64,000 bases of DNA from Armigeres subalbatus (taxonomy: Eukaryota > Arthropoda > Insecta > Diptera > Culicidae), in contig NC_085141.1 in NCBI RefSeq assembly GCF_024139115.2, positions 367,125,925 through 367,189,924 on the forward strand. Reading direction: 5' to 3'. Shown here piece by piece: positions 42,800 through 52,979 of the stretch. The notes under the pieces were generated by a model, which was not told the DNA's origin, did no database searches, and saw only the letters and a list, made by a program, of their open reading frames with translations. The position numbers and the translations under genes were made by a program. The number at the start of each line of letters is the position of its first letter. Position 1 is the first letter of the stretch.

Positions 42800-42990
42800 C
42801 ACTATCCAGATTCTGTCCGATGTATATGTGTGTGTATGTGCACAAATTTTGTAGACACTTTTGGAACTAAGCATTGTTCGAATTACTCGCAACAAGTCAT
42901 TCGACGGGGAATCCTGTCCCATTGTTTGCTATTGAAAATAGGCCAAATCGGACTATTTTTTATGCCCAAAATACGCTAAAAATACTCATT
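42800..42990 (+). repeat. Interspersed repeat family R (partial)
   Basis: TATGTGTGTGTATGTG, TAGACACTTTTGG, CTCGCAACAAGTCATTCGAC, TCCTGTCCCATTGTTTGCTA and TTGAAAATAGG match the reverse complement of 3485-3700. The left part of the family is replaced or too diverged to see. Confidence 0.62.
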
Positions 42991-43304
42991 TATATATGCT
43001 GTATTTTTTTTTGAACGGGCTAGATGCACACCGGTAGATGGATTAATCAAAGTTTTATTTCCTAATTTCATACAAAAAAGCCGCCTGATGACTGCAGTTC
43101 AGTCGCAACGATGGTAGGGACGTTCCGATACTTGCGATATATCGGAAAATCGATATTTTTGTTTCGATATCCGATATTTTTGTATCGATATTTTGCTTTC
43201 AATATATCTGTCATATCGATATTTTTGCTTTCGATATCGATATATTGAATTAGTAAGTAACAAAATAATACAACAATATTTTTTGTATATAAAATAGCTA
43301 CTTC

Positions 43305-43488
43305 AAAATGAGTTCAGTGCGTGTTGGCTCTTGTTTCGGACGGCAGAACGATCGCGCGATTTGCCGAAATTTTGTGTTTTGCATTGCGCGGCCGGTAATA
43401 AAGTTAATTAGTTCAGTGCGTGTTGGCTCTTGTTTCGAACGGCAGAACAATCGCGCGATTTGCCGAAATTTTGTGTTTTGTTTTGTTT
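43305..43488. repeat. 78-bp local duplication
   Basis: GTTCAGTGCGTGTTGGCTCT, TGTTTCGRACGGCAGAAC.AT, CGCGCGATTTGCCGAAATTT and TGTGTTTTG occur at 43311-43382 and again at 43410-43483 with two or three differences and a 28-bp spacer. It gives the repeated peptide FSSVRVGSCF but no supported gene. Confidence 0.88.
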
Positions 43489-43797
43489 TTCCCTTAGGAC
43501 GGTTCGTAAGTAAATTGATGAATATATTTTATTATTTTTACAGCATATACTGTTATTGACAAACGCTCTATATTGTCGAATAGAGCTCCCTATTATTCAC
43601 CTTTCCCACTAACACAAATTTTCCTTCCCGAGACATCTATGAAGGTAGTATGGGTTCCCTGCATCTTCACTAGTAGATGTTGAACTAACATTCCTTCCCT
43701 TCCTTCCGTGATTGTAAGGACGTGGCCAGGTATACAACTGCTACTGTATAGGAAAAGGTACTAATCCCAAGTACCAATTTGCGACAATATACAGTAG

Positions 43798-44075
43798 ATT
43801 GCTCAATTCAAGCTCTGTCTGGTGGGGGCGGGTGTCGCGGGAGAGGGTTCTCTTCGTCGACTTCCCCTCATTTGAATGGAGGTGACGGGCAGGGAATTTC
43901 TTTGCGGTTTATCACCTCAGAATGCAAGTTCGCATTGTTTTCTTTCGTTCTGAGGTGATAAACCACAGAGAGATCTGCTTCTTGTCACTTTTGTTTAAGG
44001 GAGGGGAGGTCGACGGGGAGAGTCCTCTCTTGCGACATTCGCCCTTATTCCGCATGGAGCTTGAATTGAGCATTG
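43798..44075. mobile_element. Nested foldback, 278 bp
   Basis: Ends ATTGCTCAATTCAAGCTC and GAGCTTGAATTGAGCATT. The arms continue with GTCGACTTCCCCTC / GAGGGGAGGTCGAC-type pairing and GGTTTATCACCTCAGAA inverted across the centre. It lies inside the 2842-bp hAT-like element, so it arrived later or was carried with it. Confidence 0.82.
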
Positions 44076-44637
44076 TATAGCCGCCCACGATTTGTACAAT
44101 CACATATGCTATGCTATGCTATGCTATAAAATATCTACTTCAAAATGGATCTGAAATGCCATATTTTTAATGGTTAAGATGATTTTCCTCATTTGCGCGG
44201 ACGATGTGAGGTATGTACTTCCATAACAAATAGTCATGGTATTTCGACACTTTGCATTGAAGCATTGTGCAATATCATGCCGTTGCATCCTTACGCGAAT
44301 TCAATTATATAGTTGACGTGTTCCTATGATAAATTAGAGAAAAAATAACTTTAGAAATTAGGAAGAGATTTGTTGAAATGAAAATTTAAAAGAAATTTCG
44401 AAATTCAAAAGAATGCCCCGTGGGAGTTGAAGAAAATTTCCTAAAAATAGTTCTACGGGTTTTCCGATGAAAATTTTGAATTTTTTTCTTATTGAAATTT
44501 TTGCGTTAATTTTGAAGAATGCCCGTGAAAACCGAAGAGAGTTCCCTGCTGAAAATCAAGGGAATTTCACGTGAAAAACAAAAATATCATTTCTCGTGAA
44601 AGTTTAAGAGATTTTCCATTTTTAGTTAAGAACTAGT

Positions 44638-44895
44638 CGACCCGGCAGACGTTGTCCTGCATAGTAGGCAAAAATGCGCGTTGTGAACTTCCCATGCGAA
44701 ATTTCCATACGATTCTTAATTTCAGTTTTTCATGATTTACTCCATCTTACCCGTGATTTTATAGAAATATCATATAAACCCGACGGAAACGATAACAAAA
44801 ATATCTACTGAAAGAATGAAGAAAATCTATCCAACCGGTTTCGAGTTATGCGGATACGAACACAGACCATTTCATTTTTATATATAAGAAGATGT
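44638..44895. repeat. Dispersed repeat ending TTTTTATATATAAGA
   Basis: Begins ACTAGTCGACCCGGCAGACG and ends ACCATTTCATTTTTATATAT. A similar ending occurs at 61600-61645 (GCAAACTCATTTTTATATAT). The pattern is typical of a widespread insect interspersed repeat, but I cannot name the class with confidence. Confidence 0.45.
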
Positions 44896-44965
44896 TCCAA
44901 TGAATTTTTTTCGCGAAAATTCTGAATTTTTAAATAAATTAAAAAAAACTTCCGTGGAATTTCTG

Positions 44966-45389
44966 ACAAGGATGTTATCGATAATTTAGTAATTTGCGTT
45001 CGATCATTTAGTAGTTTGTCAATAACTCATTCCAGAAGCTGAATTTCAAAATGTGTTGTATGGCGGACTTCTAGTGCAAAGGTTTTTCTACAGCTCTGCC
45101 TAATGGTCGTTGTTAGAATTCAAACAATAACGGAGTTATAGCGCTAGTTATAGTAACTTAAACTAAATGATTGGAATTTTGTTATCATTTAGTCAAAGTT
45201 ACTGCATCTAGCGCTATAACTCCGTTATTAGTTGAATTCCAACAACGAACCATTAGGCAGAGTTGTAGAAAAACCTTCGCACTAGAGGACCATCATACAA
45301 CACATTTTGAAATTCAGCTTCTGGAATAAGTTATTGACAAACTACTAAATGATCGAACGCAAATTACTAAATGATCGATAACATCCTTG
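44966..45389. mobile_element. Nested foldback MITE, 424 bp
   Basis: Ends CAAGGATGTTATCGAT and its inverse, with arms of about 200 bp nearly perfect around a short loop at 45170-45190. Flanked by TTTCTGA at 44959-44965 and 45390-45396 (7 bp, or 8 with one mismatch). Within the outer element this is one of the youngest-looking insertions. Confidence 0.9.
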
Positions 45390-46024
45390 TTTCTGAAGAG
45401 AGAATTTTGTTGTTGTCAGATTCGCCTTTGGCCACCGGAGATGTTCCGGATTTTCCGAGGGCATTGTCAAAATGCATTTTTTGTACTGCACGTCATTTTT
45501 TGTAACGTTTACTTTCATCATGTTTTATGTTTTCTCCAAAAACAAGAATTAATATGTCGACCAATACTGTTAGAAGAGTTTCCGCGTCCGATGGTCCTGG
45601 TTTTATTAAATCCATAAGCAATTGGGGTAAGAAAGGTAAAGAATATACATGACAACTATCAGTATGCAATCTACGAAATACTCCGTTACAACGCAACGCA
45701 ACGCAACGATGGTCCTGGTTTTATTAAAATCGGATTCTTCTACGCAAAGTTTGCTGACTTGAGTTTCGACAAAATTTTGCCTTTCTCAACCTTTTTGTCT
45801 AACCCTTGTATATTCTAAAAATTCTCATTTCAGAAATATCATATGATTTTCCGATATATCGATATTTTCATTCCAATATATCGGTGATATCGATACTTTG
45901 ATTCGATTATCGTATCGAATCAAATATCGATATTTTGAAGTATCGGAACGTCCCTAAACGATGGCATCGATAGCAGTTACAGCAGCTTAAGATTAGCGCC
46001 AATCCAGTTTTCCGCGAGTGATAA

Positions 46025-46249
46025 TGGCCGCCAGCTTGCCTGCGGGCTTGTCTCTGATTTGATATCTGTGGATGTCAACTGCACCCACCATTCTGAACAT
46101 TATGACCAATGTGGTATATAATAAGGTACTGATGTAGTAGATTCACGCTTTCTTATTTACCACATTGGTTAAAATGTTCGAAACGGTGGGTGCAGTTGAC
46201 CTCCACAAATGTCAAATCAGAGACAAGCCCGCAGGCAATCTGCCGGCCA
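46025..46249. mobile_element. Foldback MITE, 225 bp
   Basis: TGGCCGCCAGCTTGCCTGCG is mirrored by CGCAGGCAATCTGCCGGCCA. The arms of about 95 bp run through GGGCTTGTCTCTGATTTG and GTCAACTGCACCCACC to a loop at 46115-46160. No target duplication is resolved. Confidence 0.85.
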
Positions 46250-46508
46250 ATTGAATAAATTTATTCAAAAAATTGAATAATTTTGCTCTACGGCAAGAAA
46301 AAAGTATGTACCTAATTTTAGGTACTTTTTCTTCTCTTGTATCTCCCTCCCTTTTTCTTATAAAAAAAGAGCAAAACTACTCAATAAAGTGTGGGAACCC
46401 AACGTTAAGTAATCTCATGTTTACAAATGTCTAGACAGAAGTGAAGTAAAATTTATCTAACTTTTGATTAGTTTCTATTAAAAATAAGTATATTCTATTT
46501 AGTATTAA

Positions 46509-47749
46509 CACTTCCGTTACCAACCCCCCTTTTGAAAATGAAAATAAAAATCTTTTCGGGTGTAACTTTTTTGTCTTTTGACAAAAAGAAGCGGAATTTA
46601 TTCAAGTTTCAGGGGCTCTATGGATTTTTAAGACTGGTCACTTGATTCAAAATGGCTGTTAGTTTTTGCCCATATGCCAGAACGCGTACTTCGGAAATGA
46701 TTATTTTAGATATTTTGAAAAGGAACGAAGCATAAACTATACCAAATTTGATCAGGAATTTGATCGGTCCGTAATACTGCCTGTATTCCGGAATCCGGAC
46801 GTTCCGCCGGAACCTGTTAAGGGGTCACTTTACGAAAATAGGTGAATACCATCATGCGAGTTATGGTATTCTATGGTAGTTTTGTACTTCCTGGACCGTA
46901 TTTGAACCGATTGGAACCGGTAAACTGATTTACCGAGTACCGGTTCAAAGGAAATAACCCCATCATGCGGCGTATCAAACTTCATGATTTCAGAAGTTAT
47001 GGTATTCTATGGTAGTTTTGTACTTCCTGGACCGTAGTTGAACCATTTAGAACCGGTAAACGGTTTTACCATGAACCGATTCAATGAACAATTTTGGAAA
47101 ATAAGCAAACCCCATCATGCGGCATATCAAACTTCATGATTTCAAGCTAACACCCATTTTAAATCCGGAATAACTCCGGCTTCAAGTGGCCAGTCCTGAA
47201 AATCCGAAAACTTGAATAAATTCCGCTTCTTTTGGTGAAAGTTGCGAAAAAATGTCAAAAGACCAGGGATTGAATCCTAAAGAGAATTAACAAGTCTCTC
47301 ACTTATCATCTCTGTATACATATACTATATGTAGCATACCGCGAGTGACTTTTTTCGCAGGCTGTCATGATAGAGAACTGATTCGGGGGGCTATACCCCA
47401 TGATAAATTTCTTTTAGAAAGCTCCAAAAGCGGGGAGCACTGGTTCTGATAATACATTTAAACTTGTTCTATACAGCTGTGCAGTAATCAACACGAAATG
47501 AGTGAAAACAAAGCGAGAATCACTGTTTTTATGTGGGAGCTGCCTATCCGATTCTGTTTTTTCATACTTGTATACAAGTTTGATAAATTTGTTATCATGG
47601 CTTGTTATGATTCGGAACAGTTTTTGCCTCTCTTTAATCATTGTTCGTTATCTATTGAGAGCGATTTCTGCAAACCCTGCAAAAGACAAAAAAGTTATAG
47701 CCAAAAAAAATTATTTTTGTTTTCAAAAGGGGGGTTGATAACGAAAGGG
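46509..47749. mobile_element. TTAA-flanked TIR element, 1241 bp
   Basis: Ends CACTTCCGTTACCAACCCCC and the inverse of CCCTTTCGTTATCAACCCCC, flanked by TTAA at 46505-46508 and 47750-47753. TTAA duplication is the hallmark of piggyBac-type insertion. The arms continue inward (TTTTTGTCTTTTG, CTTGAATAAATTCCGCTTCT). The interior has a 150-bp tandem duplication (TTATGGTATTCTATGGTAGT, TTTGTACTTCCTGGACCGTA). No transposase frame is present. Confidence 0.85.
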
Positions 47750-47753
47750 TTAA

Positions 47754-48397
47754 GTAAATTTTATTTAATTTTGAGAGTTTTTTAAATTAATTTAGGGTTC
47801 TTTCGGCCTTTTTGACAGCTCATTGCGTGAAATAAGTTGCTAACTGTCAATTTCTGAATGAATACCAGTCAGTGAGTTAGAGTTGGTAAAACAAGAGTTA
47901 CTGCAAAAATGAACAGTTTTTCACTGGTTTAAATAGTTACCCACATATTGAAAAACAAGAAGAACATATTGAGCGCACACGATCATAGCGGAATTTTGAC
48001 AATATGTTTATATCGTGATACAATTTTTGGAAATTTGTGATGTGAAAGTTTAACTATTTGCGTCGAAAGTCCTTTTCAATTGCCTCTCTTTTTCTGTTCT
48101 GCAATGAATACGATGAAAATCAGTACCTTTTTTCACTGAATTTTAGTAATGTTATGTTTATTTGCATATTTTTTTCTGGTTGAAAAGGATGTTTCATCTG
48201 AAGAACTGTTTTGTAATGCCCGGTTCAGGTTTACAAAGAGAGAAATCGAACCATTTCGGTTGGCAACATCAACATGGTCTGATCACTCTGAGGTTTGCAA
48301 TACAATGCAAAGAATAGAAGTTTCCTCTACCCACTTGAACGCTTGTAAAAATGGAAACATTCAACGTTGGTGGTTGGCTCAAATGTCAAGGGTACCA
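47754..48397. other. Non-coding stretch
   Basis: No gene supported. A frame from 48149 to 48625 is open but runs into the SINE that follows, so it is chance. Confidence 0.45.
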
Positions 48398-48594
48398 GGG
48401 TCCTCCAGTAGCCTTGCGAGCAAGGACGTAGGATTGCCAATCCCGAGATGGCGAGTTCGATTCTCGGTTCGGATTGGAAACTTTCTCGACACCCTGGGCA
48501 TAATGTATCCAATACATACTCATGCAATGGCGCACATAGAAAAGCAGGCCAAGTTCCAGTTGGAATATAGAGCCATTGAAAAAGAAGAAGAAGA
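48398..48594 (+). mobile_element. tRNA-derived SINE with 9-bp TSD
   Basis: Starts GGGTCCTCCAGTAGCCTTGC. It has the B box GAGTTCGATTCTCGG near 48450 and ends TGGAATATAGAGCCATTGAA followed by AAAGAAGAAG. The exact duplication AGGGTACCA lies at 48389-48397 and 48595-48603. It shares head, body and tail with 29915-30141 and 30310-30580. This is the best-preserved of the three. Confidence 0.87.
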
Positions 48595-48603
48595 AGGGTA
48601 CCA

Positions 48604-50280
48604 TGGTTGGATCTGCTTTTTATGATACAATTATGCCATTGGCATTGTGCCGCCTATCTGTTGGTACCAAATATGAAGGTCAAAGGTCGAATGCAGATCA
48701 GGTGCACATCTTTCAACGTTATTGTTTTTCTATTTTCAATTCAGGGTGGATCCATAATTCAATAATTGTATTGTTGCACTAAATCATGAGTGAGACCTGA
48801 GTTCCTGCCTGAATACTAAAATTGCATTTTTTTTGTTCACCTTTATTTCTAATTAATGGCAACGAGCCTACCTGGAGACATTTCCTCATTATCTGACCTC
48901 AATACATATCAGCATATACCGCCGCCCGCTTGTTCCAAAAAACTCATGTTTCTCGGTCATGGTTACTGCCTGCCTGGTTAGATATCTCGACTGTTGATGG
49001 CTGACCTTCCGGTTGTTAGTTCCCCGTTTTCGTTCATTAATAATCATCTGTTTGGGTGTTCCTTTTCACAACCGCCACACAGTGGCGTTTTCTCGAACAA
49101 AGAAGTTGTTTCAACGTTATACAATCTAAGAATAATAACATTTTGTCATGATTTGGTATAATTAACGTTCTTTATACAAAGAAAATCATTTAAAACAATT
49201 CAAAAAAATTACTTTCCGCATAAATGTTGTGTAAAACAGTAAGTAATCTGTTACTCGTAAAGACTCGACTTAAATTATTTCAAATTCTAAGTTGCTTCAA
49301 GTCTCTCAAGAATAATGCTATTTTTAAACCCAGGACATATATGTGTAGTGTATAGATCGCAAAATAGATCGACCGTCTCAAGTCTATTCGGCCTCCGGCA
49401 ACTGTACCCCACTTCTGATAACAACGAAAGCCCACCACAATTCTTTCGCAACTGGCTGCATCGCAGGTCAGTAGGGTCGAGACGAAGAACCGTCCCAATT
49501 CTACCCATTTTCCATCCGTTTCATGGCCCCATTTTGCCCGACTGATGATATTAATAATGCCGACAAAACTCACAAATCGTTGTTGTTGCTGCTGCCGCCG
49601 CAGCCCCAGCACGGGATGACACCGCCTATTTCTTTCGGCCCACTGCACGGAGCTCCCTTCCGGAGCAACACTTATCGGCGGGCACATATCTTGTACAGAC
49701 TAGACTGAAGGTGGAAATGTAACCACACAAATGAGCTCTAATAAAACAGAGGAGGAAAAAAAAACCTCCAGTCACACGAACGACAACGGAGCCAAGACGC
49801 TCCAGCAGTGCTTTGCCTCGGCTTTGGAGCTATCATTTATTCAGCAGGTCTTAGTTCTGGGATTTTCTCGTTCTGGGTTGCTTCCTCCGTCCATATGCAT
49901 GCCATGCATTCGTTTCTTCTTGTGACAGACGGAGCCCTCGCTTAATTTGTCTACGGCTGTCTGCCGATGTGCTGTATCTAGTGGTTTAGATCTGGATCCG
50001 TACAGTCATGCAATCACTGTCTTTTGCGTTTTCTGAGGCAGTTCCAAGTCCGGGATGAGTGTATTGTCGGTTTCATTTTCTACTGAGCGTTTTGAGTTAT
50101 TGTTATTGATTGGGCGAAGAGGTCTTCTAATATTCCTCTTCAAACCAATAATGTAGAATATTGTTTCTGGAAAGTAAAATATTGAATTTAGAGCTTTAAG
50201 TTAAATAAGTTAATTAAGTTAAATATAATCATATTATTACCATACTGTAACTATACTGAACTGATATGTAAAGTAGAGAA
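48604..50280. other. Unassigned stretch
   Basis: No supportable gene. A GC-richer patch at 49360-49720 includes TTGTTGTTGCTGCTGCCGCC, and a 135-codon minus frame (49687-49280) gives a Gln run. It lacks domain, splice or start evidence, though a host non-coding exon cannot be excluded. Confidence 0.4.
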
Positions 50281-51424
50281 TTACTCAAGGTGTGCGTCAA
50301 TCTTCAGCAGCATTTTTTCAAAACTTCTTCTGTAAATTCTTCGAAATATCCTCGGCAAAATCTTCAGAGTTTCCTCGCAAACTCTTAGGGATATTCTCTG
50401 CAAATTTTAAAGAATTACTTTGCCAAGATATTCATAATTTCTAGACCTAGACACCGCCGAAAACTTTTTACCATGCCGAGGCGTTTTTACCTTTAAGTCG
50501 AAATTTATCTAGCTCCTATCGGAGTAAATATTTTCAGCCAACTTCATATAACAATTATCTTCTTTATAATTATGAAGCATTTATTCTCATTTCCAGTCTA
50601 GACCCAGCAAAATTAAAAGTTAACGAAGGACCTATTTCGTCTGGAAAAGTAGTTCATTCAGCCTGAATTGTTTGTTAGAAAACCACTAGATTTCTTGTTG
50701 TACAATGTATGCTCGGTCAAATAAAACAATATTTGTTCAAACAAAATCCACCTGACATTTAATATTCAGGAAATAAGGGAATTGTTCTTAAGGAATTAGA
50801 GTAATTGCTTATAGAACTTCTTCGGCAGTACGTAGTAGAATATTTTAGTCTGAAAATATTTCAAAACTTCATTTAACAAATATTTGGAAAATCGACATTT
50901 TTTTCGAAATTCGTTATGAACTAGTACGTCTACTTCTAAATCCAGAGAAACTCTTTAAAGAATTCCTTATACAATTTCTCCTTCGAGCCCATCGGGAAAT
51001 CCACACGAAATTTATCAACGAATTTATATAAAAATTTCTTATGAGATTCAAATCAGGATTTGCTTTGCGAATTTCTCCAAGAAATACTGCATGTATTGAT
51101 CATCAAAATCTTTTATGAACTCCTTTGGATATTCCCACAAAAAAACCGTCACTAATCCTTCATGAAAGAGGAATTCCCGGAGCAGTTTCTAGGAGAATTC
51201 TCCGAGAAATTTTCAGGAGAGCATGAGATATTTCTGGAAGAGTTCTCGGAGGATTTTTTGCGGATATTCTTGTTGGTATTTTTGAGTGAATTCCTGGAGA
51301 ATTTTTAAATTTGCCTGAAGAAAAAGCGGGAGAATTTTTGGAGTATTTTCCTTATGGTATTTCGGAGGAGTTTTCGAGGGAATTTCCCAGATAAATCCTT
51401 TAAGGTTTTCTGGGTAAATTCTTG
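50281..51424. repeat. Decayed 24-bp repeat, left flank of the satellite
   Basis: TTCTTCGAAATATCCTCGGC, AAATCTTCAGAGTTTCCTCG and similar pieces recur at about 24-bp spacing in patches (50290-50430, 50940-51090, 51150-51420). Units become recognisably closer to the core unit toward 51400. Some stretches (50440-50900) show no period and may be unrelated. Confidence 0.55.
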
Positions 51425-52830
51425 GAGAAATTCTGTAGAAGCTTCTGATTGAGTTCCTTCCGGAGAAATTCCTGGAGGAACTTCCGGAAGAACTTTCGAA
51501 GGAATTCCTGGAAGAACTTCTGGAGGAACTTCCGGAAAAGCTTCCGGAGGAATTCCTGGAGGAACTTCTGGAGGAATTCCTGGAGGAATCTTTTTTTCTT
51601 ATTGGCATTACACCCCCACACTGGGACAGAGGAATTCCTGGACGAATTTCCGGAGGAATTCCTGGAGGAATTTTCGGAGGAATTTCTGGAGGAATTTCTG
51701 GAGGAATTTCCGGAGGAATTTCTGGAGGAATTTCCGGAGGAATTCCTGGAGGAATTCCTGGAGGAATTTCCGGAGGAATTCCTGGAGGAATTTCCGGAGG
51801 AATTTCCGGAGGGATTCCTGGAGGAATTTCCGGAGGAATTCCTGGAGGAAATTCCGGAGGAATTCCTGGAGGAACTTCCGGAGGGATTCCTGGAGGAACT
51901 TCCGGAGGAATTCCTGGAGGAACTTCCGGAGGAATTCCTGGAGGAACTTCCGGAGGAATTCCTGGAGGAACTTCCGGAGGAATTCCTGGAGGAACTTCCG
52001 GAGGAATTCCTGGAGGAACTTCCGGAGGAATTCCTGGAGGAACTTCGGAGGAATTCCTGGAGGAACTTCCGGAGGAATTCCTGGAGGAACTTCCGGAGGA
52101 ATTCCTGGAGGAACTTCCGGAGGAATTCCTGGAGGAACTTCCGGAGGAATTCCTGGAGGAACTTCCGGAGGAATTCCTGGAGGAACTTCCGGAGGAATTC
52201 CTGGAGGAACTTCCGGAGGAATTCCTGGAGGAACTTCCGGAGGAATTCCTGGAGGAACTTCCGGAGGAATTCCTGGAGGAACTTCCGGAGGAATTCCTGG
52301 AGAAACTTCCGGAGGAATTCCTGGAGGAACTTCCGGAGGAATTCCTGGAGGAACTTCCGGAGGAATTCCTGGAGGAACTCCCGGAGGAATTCCTGGAGGA
52401 ACTCCCGGAGGAATTCCTGGAGGAAGTTCCGGAGGAATTCCTGGAGGAAGTTCCGGAGGAATTCCTGGAGGAAGTTTCGGAGAAATTCCTGGAGGACTTC
52501 CGGAGGAATCCCTGGAGGAAGTTCCGGAGCAATTCCTGGAGGAAGTTCCGGAGGAATTCCTGGAGAAAATTCCGAAGAAATTCCGAGAGGAAGTTCCGGA
52601 GAAAATCCTGGAGGAACTTCCGGAGGAATTTCTGGTGGAAGTTCCGGAGGAATTCCTGAAGGTAGTTCCGGAAAATTTCCTGGAGAAAGTTCCGGAGGAA
52701 TTCCTGGAGGCAATTCCGGAGGAATTCCTGGAGGAACTTTCGGAGGAATTCATGGAGGAAGTTCCGGAGGAATTCCTGGAGGAAGCTTCGGAGCAATTCT
52801 TGGAGCAGCTTTCGAAGTAATTTTTGGAGC
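51425..52830. repeat. 24-bp satellite, homogeneous core
   Basis: About 58 copies of GGAGGAACTTCCGGAGGAAT plus TCCT. The unit is two similar 12-bp halves (GGAGGAAYTTCC / GGAGGAATTCCT) and contains the self-complementary GGAATTCC and TTCCGGAA. It has no stop in any frame on either strand, so frames of 376-540 codons on both strands are artefacts. Positions 51890-52420 are almost perfect, pointing to recent local amplification. Confidence 0.96.
51590..51628 (-). mobile_element. 39-bp Feilai-like SINE 3' tail in the satellite
   Basis: CTTATTGGCATTACACCCCC, ACACTGGGACA is the reverse complement of the 3' end of the SINE at 39657-39947 (GTCCCAG.CTGGG.ATGTAATGCCAATAAG), preceded by a T run where the A-rich tail should be. 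GAGGAAT flanks both sides, but this is also satellite sequence, so the duplication is suggestive only. It is an extremely 5'-truncated retrotransposition. Confidence 0.85.
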
Positions 52831-52979
52831 AGCAAGAATTTGTTTAAGAATTTTGGAAAATTTCAATTGCTTGAAATAAGTTCACGCCGACTCACGCCGC
52901 CACTCCGTCGCTGCCGATTACCAACGGCTGAAAATGATCTATCGCGCCGCCGCCGACAAATTTTTCAATCGGCAAACAA

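Larger units (their letters stand above)
43115..45956. mobile_element. hAT-like non-autonomous element, 2842 bp
   Basis: Inverted ends TAGGGACGTTCCGATACTT, with the exact 8-bp duplication AACGATGG at 43107-43114 and 45957-45964. Both subterminal zones (43128-43255 and 45845-45945) are packed with ATCGATATTT / GATATATCGG motifs, as expected for transposase-binding repeats. There is no transposase frame. The interior holds a 78-bp duplication, two nested foldbacks and an interspersed repeat, so it has been accumulating insertions. Confidence 0.92.

Noticed and set aside
48149..48625. 158-codon frame as a gene
   Set aside because: Its second half is the SINE at 48398-48594, including the GAAGAA tail read as EKEEEEG.
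49280..49687. 135-codon minus frame with a Gln run
   Set aside because: Glutamines come from a short CAA/CAG run; no domain seen. A host exon is possible but unsupported.
51213..52879. Frames of 376-540 codons on both strands, collagen- or SR-like
   Set aside because: A 24-bp satellite is open in all frames on both strands; overlap of equal-length frames on both strands argues against a gene.
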